DNA of 64,000 nucleotides from Pseudomonas sp. MM211 (GCF_020386635.1 NZ_CP081942.1:1550001-1614000), one strand, 5' to 3'. Positions 17,125-26,227 are shown, numbered from the stretch's first letter. Notes: generated from the letters alone by a model not told the origin. Made by a program: numbers and translations.

Positions 17125-17590
17125 GCAGACGGCTCCTGAGAAAGGGGGGTTCCTGAATATAGGTGGCCACATCGCGGGGCTGAAACACGTTCAGCCTGGC
17201 CTCGACGAGAATGTCCGGGCCTTGCAGGCGGCATTCGAATACGCACATGCCGTTGTCATCCTGCAGCGAGCGGGTGGCGGTGATGTGCAGTGTACTGCCG
17301 GCCGGGAAACGATCCGCATTGCAGGTGAAATTGCGCGTACCGAGCAGGAAGCCGAGTTCCACCGGGCGGCCTTGCTGGCGCGCGTGGCAACCTGCGAAGG
17401 CCGCAACGCTCTGGGCCATCAGCTCGATGCCGACCGACGCGGGCAGGCTGCCGTCCGAATGACTGAACAGCCCGCCCGGGCGTACCACCAGGCGGGTCTC
17501 GATATGCTCGGCGCCAAACGCCAGCACTTCGTCGATCAGAATCATGTCGCCAGCGTGGGGCACCAGCTCGGCGACGGGCCAGACACTCAC
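17009..17590 (-). CDS. 3-hydroxyacyl-ACP dehydratase, ApeP-like (possible 3' frameshift)
   Basis: Hot-dog dehydratase that removes water from 3-hydroxyacyl-ACP to make each conjugated double bond. Residues 1-145 are family-like (ELVPHAGDMILIDEVLAF; GIELMAQSVAAFAGCHA). From about residue 155 onward the frame runs 116 bases into fabG and the sequence becomes basic and unlike the family. A run of six G at 17144-17149 lies at the change. One extra base there would end the protein at ...QEPSA with a TGA overlapping the fabG ATG (ATGA). So either a sequencing or real frameshift, or an extended tail. Confidence 0.85.
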   Translation of the reverse strand: MSVWPVAELVPHAGDMILIDEVLAFGAEHIETRLVVRPGGLFSHSDGSLPASVGIELMAQSVAAFAGCHARQQGRPVELGFLLGTRNFTCNADRFPAGSTLHITATRSLQDDNGMCVFECRLQGPDILVEARLNVFQPRDVATYIQEPPFLRSRLHERDHSGHRIEPRYRPCHCTAPGARRLRPGAALPFAPR

Positions 17591-18795
17591 GGCAGGTCTC
17601 CTAAAATCAAGGACAGGTTGTTGCCGCCAAAGGCGAACGAGTTGCTCATCAGGTAACGGCGCCCATCCGCTGGCAATTGTGCAGGGGCGGTCGCATCGAC
17701 CAGATTCAGGCGTGGCAGTTGCGTATCGGCCTGACCATCCCAGACATGAGGCGGCAGTCGATTGGCAGCGTTGTAATCGCTCAGGGTCAGCCAGCAGAAC
17801 GCAGCCTCCAGTGCCCCGGCAGCGCCGAGGGTATGACCGGTCAGTGATTTGCTCGACGAGCAGGCCACGCCCGCAGGGAACAGCGCCTGCACGGCGATGC
17901 TTTCCATGGCGTCGTTGTGGGTGGTGGCGGTGCCATGCAGGTTCAGATAACTGATCTGTTCAGCCGCCAGCCCTGCCGCGCTCAGCGCCTTGTGCATAGC
18001 CTGCTGGGCGCCCAGCCCTTCGGGATGAGGCGCGGAAATATGGTGGGCGTCAGAGCTGGCGCCGCCGCCGAGCAGGGCGATGCCCGGGGCGTGATCGTCG
18101 TCGCTCGCGCGGGTCATCAGGAACAGGGCTGCGGCTTCACCGATATTGATCCCGTGGCGGTTGATCGAGAATGGGTTGCAGCGCTCGTCGGATACCGCCT
18201 CCAGGCTGGCGAAACCGTTCAGGGTGAGCTTGCAGAGGCTGTCGACACCGCCGCACAGCACGGCATCGCACACGCCCAGTTGCAGCAGGCGCTGGGCACT
18301 GAGCAGGGCGCGAGCGCTGGAGGTGCAGGCGGTGGACTGGCAGTACACCGGCCCGCTCAGCCCCAGCCAGTCGGCGAGGAAGGTGGCCGGTGCGGCGATT
18401 TCCTGGTGACTGTAGTGGTACTCGGCAGGCAGCACGCCGTCGTTCACGTAGGCAGCGATATGCTCGCCCGCTTCGGCGATGCCCGAGGTGCTGGTGCCAA
18501 GCATCACGGCGATGCGCCCGGCACCATGCCGGGCGATGGCGGCCTGGATCTCGTCGTGGATTTCCAGCGCCGCGGCCAGCAGCAGCCTGTTGTTGCGGCT
18601 CGACGCGTGTTCCTGGCCAGCTGGCATGTCCGGCAACGGCGTCTCGACCGCGCCGACGGTCACGCTGCGCTCCGCTATCCAGCCGGCCTGGCGGCGCATG
18701 CCGCTGGTATCGCCGGCGAACAGGGCATCAGCCACTGCCTGCTTACCCTGGCCAAGGGCGCAGACCACACCGAGGGCGTCGAGTCGAGCGATCAT
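17587..18795 (-). CDS. 3-oxoacyl-ACP synthase, ApeR-like
   Basis: Second full ketosynthase of the polyene set, 402 residues. Active residues are Cys157 (STACTSSARA), His287 (LNLHGTATTH) and His321 (SLTGHTLGAAG). It ends with NSFAFGGNNLSLIL. It overlaps the dehydratase downstream and the lipoprotein gene upstream by four bases each, so it is in the middle of a tightly coupled operon. In known aryl polyene clusters two such enzymes (ApeO and ApeR) divide initiation and extension. Confidence 0.9.
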   Translation of the reverse strand: MIARLDALGVVCALGQGKQAVADALFAGDTSGMRRQAGWIAERSVTVGAVETPLPDMPAGQEHASSRNNRLLLAAALEIHDEIQAAIARHGAGRIAVMLGTSTSGIAEAGEHIAAYVNDGVLPAEYHYSHQEIAAPATFLADWLGLSGPVYCQSTACTSSARALLSAQRLLQLGVCDAVLCGGVDSLCKLTLNGFASLEAVSDERCNPFSINRHGINIGEAAALFLMTRASDDDHAPGIALLGGGASSDAHHISAPHPEGLGAQQAMHKALSAAGLAAEQISYLNLHGTATTHNDAMESIAVQALFPAGVACSSSKSLTGHTLGAAGALEAAFCWLTLSDYNAANRLPPHVWDGQADTQLPRLNLVDATAPAQLPADGRRYLMSNSFAFGGNNLSLILGDLP

Positions 18796-19274
18796 GGTTG
18801 TGTCTCCAGTGGGCTCACCCGGTAGCGCTGCTTGCCGTTATCCAGGCGCATGGCCAGCGGCGCCGTGTACTGGATGTGCCAGTTGGGCGCCAGCTGTCGG
18901 CTGTCGGCGCCTTGCTGCTGCCAATCGGCTTGATGGTAGGTATGGGCCAGTTGATCAGTCGGCGTGAGGGCGAACAGCAGCGCGGCGAACAGTTCGCGGG
19001 CATCGCCGTTGGGCGGCAGCAGGCCGTCATTGTGCCAGGCGCCGGCGATCAGTGACTGGCGAGCCAGAGGTACGCCGAGCGGGTCGAACAGCGACAGGCG
19101 CAGGCTGCCGCCTTCCGCCTGAATCACCAGCAGCCAGTCCTGGCCATCGGCTGTGCTTACTTGCAGCGATATCGGCAAGGGCGCTACCAGCGCTGGTGAC
19201 GACTCGGGCAGCGGCGTGCGGGCGGCACAGGCCGTCAGCAATAGCGCGCAGGCGAGCAGCAACAGCTTGTTCAT
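18792..19274 (-). CDS. DUF3261-family lipoprotein
   Basis: 160 residues with lipoprotein signal LLLLACALLLTAC (lipid-bearing Cys16). The mature part matches the DUF3261 pattern: VIQAEGGSLRLSLFDPLGVP followed by an acidic/hydrophobic helix (ELFAALLFALTPTDQL). DUF3261 lipoproteins are regular members of aryl polyene clusters. With the LolA-like protein and the MMPL exporter of this operon, it probably helps move the pigment to the outer membrane. Overlaps by four bases on both sides. Confidence 0.85.
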   Translation of the reverse strand: MNKLLLLACALLLTACAARTPLPESSPALVAPLPISLQVSTADGQDWLLVIQAEGGSLRLSLFDPLGVPLARQSLIAGAWHNDGLLPPNGDARELFAALLFALTPTDQLAHTYHQADWQQQGADSRQLAPNWHIQYTAPLAMRLDNGKQRYRVSPLETQP

Positions 19275-19999
19275 GTCGGCGTCTGCTCGAAGGGTTTGCG
19301 CACTGCCGCATTGACCAGGGTTTCATTGCGCTGGCCAAAGGGCTTCGGCCGGCGAATGCCCCAGCGCTCGAGCAGACCGAAGTCCTGGGAGCGGCTCCAC
19401 CACAGGTAAGGGTAGGAGACATTGCGCTCGCTGAACTCGAAGCCTTGGTCACGCAGCATGCTCAGGTATTCGTCGGCGCTCTTCTGCACCTCCATCGGGT
19501 GGCGGAACAGCCAGCGAATCACCCAGGTATCGATGTAGTACTTGGTCGACTCGGCGAACAGCAGCAGGCCACCCGGCTTGAGCACGCGCCAGAATTCGGC
19601 GAGGGCCTGTTGCTGCTCGACCAGATGGTGGAACGTCTGGTGACAGAAGAGGATGTCGACACTGCCATCGGGCAGCTGGATTGCCGCGCAGTCACTGGCG
19701 ATGAGCTGCACGTCCAGGCCCAGGCGCTGTGCTTCGGCGCGCGAGCAGTCGAGGCTGTGCGGGTCGGCATCCAGGCCGATGATGCTGGCTGGCTGAAAGG
19801 CCCGTTGCAGCAGGGAGAACGATTTGCCCTGGCCACAGCCAGCGTCCAGCAGCACTGGAGCGCTCGGCAGCGGGCCGCTGATCAGCGTGTGCAGATCATC
19901 GATGGCCACGCGCAGCACATGGTGCTGCCACACGTGGCTTTGCAGGAACCAGAAGCCGAAACCGGTTTCCTCGACGTAGTTGGATGCGGCGCGATCCAT
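19271..19999 (-). CDS. Class I SAM-dependent methyltransferase
   Basis: 242-residue methyltransferase. The SAM-binding motif I is LLDAGCGQGKS, with the acidic motif II IIGLDADPHS and post-motif FWRVLKPGGLLLFAE. The start at 19999 (MDRAASNYVEETGFG) is taken because the longer frame to 20092 enters the upstream flavoprotein gene. Methyltransferases in aryl polyene loci modify the aryl head group, either on the ring or as an O-methyl ether. Ten bases separate it from the flavoprotein gene before it. Confidence 0.88.
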   Translation of the reverse strand: MDRAASNYVEETGFGFWFLQSHVWQHHVLRVAIDDLHTLISGPLPSAPVLLDAGCGQGKSFSLLQRAFQPASIIGLDADPHSLDCSRAEAQRLGLDVQLIASDCAAIQLPDGSVDILFCHQTFHHLVEQQQALAEFWRVLKPGGLLLFAESTKYYIDTWVIRWLFRHPMEVQKSADEYLSMLRDQGFEFSERNVSYPYLWWSRSQDFGLLERWGIRRPKPFGQRNETLVNAAVRKPFEQTPT

Positions 20000-20009
20000 C
20001 GCAATCTCC

Positions 20010-21254
20010 TCAGGCACTGGCGCACAACTCGGCGAGAACCCGCAGGCGACGGCGCGGCTCGGCAACGTACGGGTTGCGTTCGTCCCAGGCATAGCCGGCG
20101 AGGATGGAGCTGATCATGGCGCGGATTTCGGGTGAGGCATTGGGGTAATAGATCACGTCCTGGAAGCTGCCGTCGTACCAGCCTTCCACGTAAACGCGGA
20201 AGGTGTCGACGCCGCGTTTGAGCGGCACGGCGAAGTCCAGTTCCCAATCCACGCTTTCCCCGCTCAACTGACGGTGCAGCAGGTTGGCGGCCATGCTCGC
20301 CGAACGCATGGCGATGGTCACGCCGGAAGAGAACACCGGGTCGAGGAACTCGGCGGCGTTGCCGAGCAGCGCGAAGCCAGGGCCGTGCAGGGTTTTGACG
20401 TTGGCCGAGTAGCCCTTGATCTCGCCCACCGGGGTATCCCAGACGGCGTTGCCCAGCACCTTGGTCAGGCTCGGCGTCTCGGCGACGAACTGCTTGAGCG
20501 CCGCGTCCTTGTCTTCCGGGTAACCGTCGAAGCGCTCGGCCAAGCCGACCACGCCCAGGGAGCAGCGGCCGTTGCTGAACGGAATGGTCCAGAACCACAC
20601 ATCGCGCAGGGTCGGATGGGTGGTGATGAGGATCTTCTCGCGGTCGAAGGCCGGGTGATCGATACGGTCTTCGATATGGGTGAACAGCGCCTTGCGCATC
20701 GGCAGGTTGGACGGCAGCTCGAGGTCGAGCAGGCGCGGCAGCAGGCGGCCATAGCCACTGGCGTCGAATACGAAGGTGCAGCTCACCTGGTACTCGTAGC
20801 CGTCGGCCAGGCGACGCACCGACAGCAGCGGTTGCTCGCCGCTGAAGTCCACTGCGACGATTTCCTCTTCGTAGCGGATGGTCACGCCCTGGCGTTCGGC
20901 GTCGTCGGCCAGCACCTTGTCGAACGTGGCGCGCTGCACCTGGAAAGTCGAGCCGAAGCTTTTCGTGAAGGTCTCGCGAAAGTCGAAGTCGGTATACCGA
21001 TCGTCCCAGGCAAAGGCTGCACCGTGCTTGGTCTGGAAGCCGGCAGCGCGCACCGCGTCGATCATCCCGGCTTCTTCGACGAAGTCCAGGCAATGGGACA
21101 GCAGGCTCTCGCCAATCGAGAAGCGCGGGAAACGCTGGCGCTCGAGGATCAGCACCTCGTGGCCCTTGCGCTTGAGGATGGCGGCAGCGATGGCGCCGGA
21201 TGGGCCCGCACCGACTACGACGATCTGATGGTGTTGGACTTCAGGAGACTTCAT
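20010..21254 (-). CDS. Flavin-dependent halogenase-like oxidoreductase
   Basis: 414-residue FAD enzyme. The dinucleotide site is VVVGAGPSGAIAA (residues 12-24), followed by RFSIGESLL. Two marks of flavin-dependent halogenases are present: a WxWxIP motif at 220-225 (WFWTIP) and a Lys at residue 76 in FQTKHGAAFAW, the position of the halide-activating Lys. Xanthomonadins are brominated and flexirubins chlorinated, so ring halogenation of the pigment is plausible. Close relatives in non-halogenated polyene clusters also exist, so hydroxylation or reduction remains possible. It overlaps the next upstream gene by 14 bases. Confidence 0.85.
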   Translation of the reverse strand: MKSPEVQHHQIVVVGAGPSGAIAAAILKRKGHEVLILERQRFPRFSIGESLLSHCLDFVEEAGMIDAVRAAGFQTKHGAAFAWDDRYTDFDFRETFTKSFGSTFQVQRATFDKVLADDAERQGVTIRYEEEIVAVDFSGEQPLLSVRRLADGYEYQVSCTFVFDASGYGRLLPRLLDLELPSNLPMRKALFTHIEDRIDHPAFDREKILITTHPTLRDVWFWTIPFSNGRCSLGVVGLAERFDGYPEDKDAALKQFVAETPSLTKVLGNAVWDTPVGEIKGYSANVKTLHGPGFALLGNAAEFLDPVFSSGVTIAMRSASMAANLLHRQLSGESVDWELDFAVPLKRGVDTFRVYVEGWYDGSFQDVIYYPNASPEIRAMISSILAGYAWDERNPYVAEPRRRLRVLAELCASA

Positions 21255-22389
21255 AGCGGCGTTTCGCCTCGCGTGTGTAAGCGCGCCGGCCCAACAGGGC
21301 TGGCAGCAGAGTAGAGAACAGGCTCATCAGCAGCAGGCCGAAATAGACCATTGCATCGATCAGCTGCAATTGCAGGAGCAGGTTGAGGAACACGATTTCG
21401 GTCAGGCCGCGAATATTCAGCAGCATGCTTTCGCGCCACTTGATCTGCGCCGATGCGGCCGGGTCGGCCCAGTGCAGGCCAAGCCAGCTGCCCACGACCT
21501 TGCTGACCACCGGCGCCACCAGCAGCACGCCGACGGCGAACCAGGAGTCCGTGGCGTCAATGCCGTGGAAGTCCACGCGCAGGACGCCGCAGGTGAGAAT
21601 CAGCGGGACGGCCAGGCCATTCATCAGCAGCTTCCACTGGCGCTCTGGCAGCGGCAGACGGAACGGCACGCGGATCGCGGCGAGGCACAGCATGTAGGCG
21701 ATGCCGAATACCAACGCGTTGAGCTTGAGGTTGTGCAGCAGCACCATCAGCGCGAAGAACGGCAGGCTGTAGAACAGCGGGTGGCGCAGCTTCAGTACGT
21801 GCAACAGCAGCGGCAGGGCGGCGGCCAGTAGCGGCCACAGCAGGCTGATCGGGTGGCTGCTGCCCTGGGCCAGACCGAACAGGCTCCAACACATGAAATC
21901 CATCAGGATCGCCGCGTGCAGCAGGCGTTTGGTCGCCGCTGGCGGATAGTCAATGCTCTGCAGGAACAGATAGAGCACCGGGATCGCGGTGATCGAGAAC
22001 AGCAGACCGATACCCACCGCGCTCAGCCAGCCATAGTCGCCGGGCAGCACCCACAGCGCACAAGTCAGGCCGGCCAGCAGCGGAATCAGAAAGCTTGGCA
22101 GGGCGATCTTCAGGCATGCCGGGCTCAGCTCCAGATCGATCACGTCGCTGAGGATATAGCCCAGCAGCAGGGCGAAGCACAGGCCGTAAAGCAGGTCTAT
22201 CCAGATGGGCGCGAGCAGGTCGGTTGCGCTGAGTTGCAGGTGTGGTTCCACCCAGCCTAGCAGCAGCGCGGGAACCGCCAGACTGGCGACCAGCAACTGG
22301 CCGACGATGGGAATCAGGCGACGACCGCCAACGATGCTGACCAACGCGTAGATCGCCAGGGCCAGCAGCCAGAAACCGAGCACGGTCAT
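21241..22389 (-). CDS. CPA2/Kef-type exchanger-like membrane protein
   Basis: 382 residues with 11-12 predicted membrane helices and no soluble regulatory domain. The last third contains LNIRGLTEIVFLNLLLQLQL, resembling the GLTEI region of Kef/CPA2 cation-proton exchangers. It starts inside the end of the MMPL gene (4-base overlap) and overlaps the flavoprotein gene, so it is a bona fide operon member. It might couple ion flow to pigment export. That is inference; exchanger activity is not shown by sequence alone. Confidence 0.75.
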   Translation of the reverse strand: MTVLGFWLLALAIYALVSIVGGRRLIPIVGQLLVASLAVPALLLGWVEPHLQLSATDLLAPIWIDLLYGLCFALLLGYILSDVIDLELSPACLKIALPSFLIPLLAGLTCALWVLPGDYGWLSAVGIGLLFSITAIPVLYLFLQSIDYPPAATKRLLHAAILMDFMCWSLFGLAQGSSHPISLLWPLLAAALPLLLHVLKLRHPLFYSLPFFALMVLLHNLKLNALVFGIAYMLCLAAIRVPFRLPLPERQWKLLMNGLAVPLILTCGVLRVDFHGIDATDSWFAVGVLLVAPVVSKVVGSWLGLHWADPAASAQIKWRESMLLNIRGLTEIVFLNLLLQLQLIDAMVYFGLLLMSLFSTLLPALLGRRAYTREAKRRYEVS

Positions 22390-24728
22390 GCTGCGGCCTC
22401 CTTGTCAGACCGTGTGGCGGCCCATGGCGACAGCAGGAAACAGAACATCAGACCAAGGCTAATGGCCAGGCCGAAGTTGGCGATGGCGGGCGTCTGGCTG
22501 ATCAGCAACAGGCCGAACGACAGCCAGCTGGAGACTGCCGAGAGCAGCGTGCCGAGCAGGCTGACTGCCGGGCCGCCGATGTTCTCGCGCATCAGGATGG
22601 CGTAATCGACACCGATGGCAGTGATCAGCAGCAGGCCGAACAGGCTGAACAGGGTCAGTGGCTGGCCCAGCCAACCCAGGCAGGCCAGCGCCGCGAGGGC
22701 GGCCAGCAGCGGCAGGCAGACCACCCGCAGGGCGCCGCCGATACCGAACGGGATGCACAGCAGCAGCACGATCGCCAGGCAGGAGATCAGCTTGAGTTCG
22801 GCGGCGCTGATCTGGGTGGCGGCGAACAGCTTGTTCAACTCGCCCAGGCGGTCGACCAGTTGTACGCCGTCGAGGCCATCTGCGGCGGTTTGTAGCAGGG
22901 CACTGTCGGTCTGGCCCTGCAGGCTGACGATGGCCGCCACGCCGCTGTCGTCGCGGCCGAGCCACAGGGTTCGCCACGGCTCGCCCAGTGGGCCGGCGAG
23001 GGCTTGATCCAGAGTGGTTTGCGGCTGTTCCAGCAGTTGCTGCAGCTCGGCCTGCAAGGCGCTTACCGGCACGCCGAGGTCGAGCAGCGCCTGCCAATGC
23101 TTCGGCAGCTCTGTCAGGGCAGCACGCAGCGATTGCAGCTGGGCGTCAGGGGCTACCAGTCCATTGAGCGACAGGTAGCTGCGCAACTGCTGATTTTGCA
23201 CCAGCGTATCCAGGCGTGCGCCCAGCGCCTGCTGGCGCTGCAGCAGCTGCGCCTCGTCGCTGGCGCGCACCAGGAAGAACTGGCTGGTGGGCTGCTGTCC
23301 GGTGAGTTCGACGATGCGCTGCGACTGAGCGAACAGCGCCGGATCCTTGCCTAGCCATTGGCGCAAATCGTTCTGGCTGTGCAGTTGCCAGATGCCGCCA
23401 GCGCAGAACAGCAGGAACAGGCCAAGCAGCCAGAAATTGCCGTTGCCCCTCTGCACGCGGGAATGCCAGCTCAACAGGCGCGTGGCAACCGCCAACAGGC
23501 GCGGTGCCGGGCGCAGTTGCATGCCGTCCAGCCAAGCGGGGAGCAGGCAGACCGAGCAGAGATAAGCACCGATGAGGCCGGCGGCGGAGAACGCCGCGAT
23601 CTGGGTAAGGGCCGGGAACGGCGTGAAGGCCAGTGCCAGGTAGCCGATCAGGTTGGTGCCCAGGCTCAGGCTCAAACCCGGCAGGGTGCTGCGCAGGGCG
23701 CTCCAGCTGCGCCACTCGGCATGGCCCCAGCTCTTGCTCAGGTAATGCAGTGGGTAGTCGGCGGCGACGCCGATCAGGCTGGCGCCGAGTACCAGGGTCA
23801 GGGCGTTGATCTGCCCGAAGATCAGCACGCAGGCGGCGCTGCCAGCCAGCAGGGCGACGCCGATGGGCAGCAGGCTGAGCAGCACGCGCGGGCGCCTGAA
23901 GGCCAGCAGCAACAGCAGCAGGGTGCCTAGGCTGGCGGCGCCGCCAATCAGGGTCATCTCGCCCATGGCTTTGCTCTGACCTGCCGCGGCGTATAGCGCG
24001 CCGCCAGTGGCGAGCAACTGGCCGCCGGCTGCTTCAGTCGTGACGCGCGCCGCCTCGATGCTCTGGGCGATGGCCAGCGGCGCCTGCATATCGAAGGCGT
24101 CACCGCGGCTGTGTAGGTTCAGCACCACCCAGGTCATGCCTGGTTCTTTGACCAGCAGGGCGCCGCTGGCCAGGTCCGGCTGCACGCGGCCGCCAAAGCT
24201 CAGCGCCTGTTGAGCGCGCCCGCCGAGGCCGAGCCAGTCCTGTTCTGGGGCGAGCAGGCTGAAGGAGGCGAAGGGATCGAACAGCTCGGCAGCGCGCTGC
24301 TCGATGAAGGCTTGCGGTTGCTCGGTCAGCAACTGGCGGTCGGCTGCTGGCAGCAGGTTGAGGCGGCTTTCGCGCAGGTTCTGGCGCAGCGCATCGAGAT
24401 CGCTGTCGAGTGTCCAGCGCACGCGTTCGAAGTGGCCGCTGTCGCGCCATTGCTGGCCGAGAGTTGTTGCCAGTTCGACGGCACGCTCGCGCTCAGGGTG
24501 GCCGACCAGTACCAGCACGTCGTGCTGAATGGGTTCCTGCATGCGTGCTTCTGCCTGTTGCAGGCGTGCATCGCCTGCGCCGCTGGGCAGCAGGGCGAGC
24601 ATGCTGGCCGCCACCGGCGGGCCGCTGCGCCACTGCCAGGCAGTCAGTGCGAGCAGCGCCAGCAGCAGCACGGCGAACAGCCGCGGCAGGCGGCGTTCTA
24701 TAAGTGATTTTCCGGCTTCAGCGGGCAA
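22386..24728 (-). CDS. MMPL/RND-family exporter
   Basis: 780-residue membrane protein with the RND/MMPL layout. One N-terminal helix and a periplasmic loop (about 40-240) are followed by five or six helices (245-410). A second periplasmic loop (440-610) and a final helix block with GVDYAILMREN follow. Such exporters are standard in aryl polyene clusters and act with a LolA-like periplasmic carrier and a DUF3261 lipoprotein. Both partners lie in the same operon. Likely exports the polyene lipid from the inner membrane. Confidence 0.9.
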   Translation of the reverse strand: MPAEAGKSLIERRLPRLFAVLLLALLALTAWQWRSGPPVAASMLALLPSGAGDARLQQAEARMQEPIQHDVLVLVGHPERERAVELATTLGQQWRDSGHFERVRWTLDSDLDALRQNLRESRLNLLPAADRQLLTEQPQAFIEQRAAELFDPFASFSLLAPEQDWLGLGGRAQQALSFGGRVQPDLASGALLVKEPGMTWVVLNLHSRGDAFDMQAPLAIAQSIEAARVTTEAAGGQLLATGGALYAAAGQSKAMGEMTLIGGAASLGTLLLLLLAFRRPRVLLSLLPIGVALLAGSAACVLIFGQINALTLVLGASLIGVAADYPLHYLSKSWGHAEWRSWSALRSTLPGLSLSLGTNLIGYLALAFTPFPALTQIAAFSAAGLIGAYLCSVCLLPAWLDGMQLRPAPRLLAVATRLLSWHSRVQRGNGNFWLLGLFLLFCAGGIWQLHSQNDLRQWLGKDPALFAQSQRIVELTGQQPTSQFFLVRASDEAQLLQRQQALGARLDTLVQNQQLRSYLSLNGLVAPDAQLQSLRAALTELPKHWQALLDLGVPVSALQAELQQLLEQPQTTLDQALAGPLGEPWRTLWLGRDDSGVAAIVSLQGQTDSALLQTAADGLDGVQLVDRLGELNKLFAATQISAAELKLISCLAIVLLLCIPFGIGGALRVVCLPLLAALAALACLGWLGQPLTLFSLFGLLLITAIGVDYAILMRENIGGPAVSLLGTLLSAVSSWLSFGLLLISQTPAIANFGLAISLGLMFCFLLSPWAATRSDKEAAA

Positions 24729-25326
24729 AATCGCTGCGCTCCTGCTCGCTCAGGGCATCGGCCGAAACGCTGGCGGGCATGCGCATCAGCGTGCGGTCAC
24801 CCTGGGTTTCGTGCAGCTCGATGCGCTCGACCAGTTCGCCACCGCTGATCTCGATACGACTGAACACTTGCTTGAGCAGCATCGAGGTCGGCAGCAGGGT
24901 CAGCGTCCAGGCCTTGGCGTCGCCACTTAGTTGCAGGTCGAAATCTCGCGCCAGGCCGCTGTGGTTGCCCTTGAGCACATCGAGAAACAGGCGGCTTTGC
25001 TGGGCGGCAACATCGCGCCCCGGTTGCATCTGCCAGCCGTCGGCGCTGCGTCGGGCAATGCCCTTGGTGTCGATGCGGTATTCCTGTTGTAGCGGTTTCT
25101 GCAGTTTCCAGAGCAGACCCGCGTCGGCGGCGAGCACGAACTCGCCACTGCTGGTCAGTGGCTGGGGCAGGGCGCGCAGGTGTTTCTCCTGAATGAAGGG
25201 CCCGCGCACCACCGGGTGTTGCGCCAATTGCTTGCTCAACTGGTCGAGGCTGAAGGCGTCGGCCTGACTGACCAGCGTCGTCAGCAGCAGACCGAATGCC
25301 AGGGCGATGCGGGCCAGGGCTTTCAT
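24718..25326 (-). CDS. LolA-like periplasmic carrier protein
   Basis: 202 residues with a signal peptide (ARIALAFGLLLTTLVSQADA). The mature part has the LolA-type beginning LSKQLAQHPVVRGPFIQEKH and the hydrophobic half-barrel strands SGEFVLAADAGLLWKLQKP. It probably ferries the hydrophobic polyene across the periplasm. The ATG at 25326 overlaps the thioesterase stop by four bases, and its end overlaps the exporter gene by 11 bases. Confidence 0.88.
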   Translation of the reverse strand: MKALARIALAFGLLLTTLVSQADAFSLDQLSKQLAQHPVVRGPFIQEKHLRALPQPLTSSGEFVLAADAGLLWKLQKPLQQEYRIDTKGIARRSADGWQMQPGRDVAAQQSRLFLDVLKGNHSGLARDFDLQLSGDAKAWTLTLLPTSMLLKQVFSRIEISGGELVERIELHETQGDRTLMRMPASVSADALSEQERSDFAR

Positions 25327-25748
25327 CCGATCACCCGCTGCACGGCATCGATAAACACCGTGGGCGAGGCCAGCTGCATCTCGCGGCTGGCGATTTCCAC
25401 GGCCACTTGCACGCTGCTGCCGCGAGTCATGCGTTCGCCAGTGGCGGTGTCGCTGATCAGGTAATGGATCTTCAGGCGGTTTTCCCACTCCACCAGATCG
25501 GCGCACACGGTAATGCGCTGGCCGAACTGGGCACCGCGGATATAGCGCAGCTGCAGGTCGATCACCGGCCAGGCATAACCGCTGTCGCGCATCTGCGGGT
25601 AGCCGTGGTCGAGGCGGTCGAGCAGCGCACAACGGGCCTGTTCGAAGTATTTGACGTAGTGGCCGTGCCAGACGATTTCCATCATGTCCACGTCGAAGAA
25701 CGGCACGAGGATTTCCACCTCGGCCTGGAGTACGCCCTTGCTACGCAT
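25323..25748 (-). CDS. Acyl-CoA/ACP thioesterase (4HBT hot-dog)
   Basis: 141-residue 4HBT-type thioesterase. The catalytic segment is PFFDVDMMEIVWHGHYVKYF, with the conserved Asp and the HGHY turn. In aryl polyene pathways it would release or proof-read chains on the ACP. It is the first gene downstream of the REP array that separates it from the ammonia-lyase, and it starts a tight block with the LolA-like and MMPL genes. Confidence 0.88.
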   Translation of the reverse strand: MRSKGVLQAEVEILVPFFDVDMMEIVWHGHYVKYFEQARCALLDRLDHGYPQMRDSGYAWPVIDLQLRYIRGAQFGQRITVCADLVEWENRLKIHYLISDTATGERMTRGSSVQVAVEIASREMQLASPTVFIDAVQRVIG

Positions 25749-26227
25749 AACTGCTTCGTCCCTGTAGGCGCTGGCTTGCCAGCGATAGCGGTTTACCTGG
25801 CAACACCGAAGCCGATTTCAACATCGTTATCGCCGGCAAGCCGGCTCCTACGGATACCTGAGCTGCACGGTCGTGTTGCGCGCTCGGTAGGAGCTGGCTT
25901 GCCAGCGAAAGCGATTTACGCGGCAACACCGAGGCGGATCTCAGCATCGTTATCGCCGGCAAGCCGGCTCCTACGGATACCTGAGTTACGCGGTCGTGTT
26001 GCGCGCTCGGTAGGAGCTGGCTTGCCAGCGAAAGCGATTTACGCGGCAACACCGAAGTGGATTTCAACATCGTTATCGCCGGCAAGCCGGCTCCTACGGA
26101 TACCTGCGTTACGCGGTCGTGTTGCACGCTCTGTAGGAGCTGGCTTGCCAGCGAAAGCGATTTACGCGGCAACACCGAAGCAGATTTCAACCGCGTTATC
26201 GCCAGCATGGCTCCTGCACAGCATGCG
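25749..26227. repeat. Four-unit REP tandem array inside the pigment operon
   Basis: Four copies of a 123-bp unit begin at 25764, 25887, 26010 and 26133, the last one degenerate at its right end. Each unit carries TAGGAGCTGGCTTGCCAGCG and, about 65 bases on, the inverted partner TCGCCGGCAAGCCGGCTCC. These are the known Pseudomonas REP palindrome type, so each unit is a REP doublet. The open frames seen across it are artefacts of the period being divisible by three. It could form large hairpins that lower expression of downstream genes or protect the upstream mRNA end. Confidence 0.92.
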
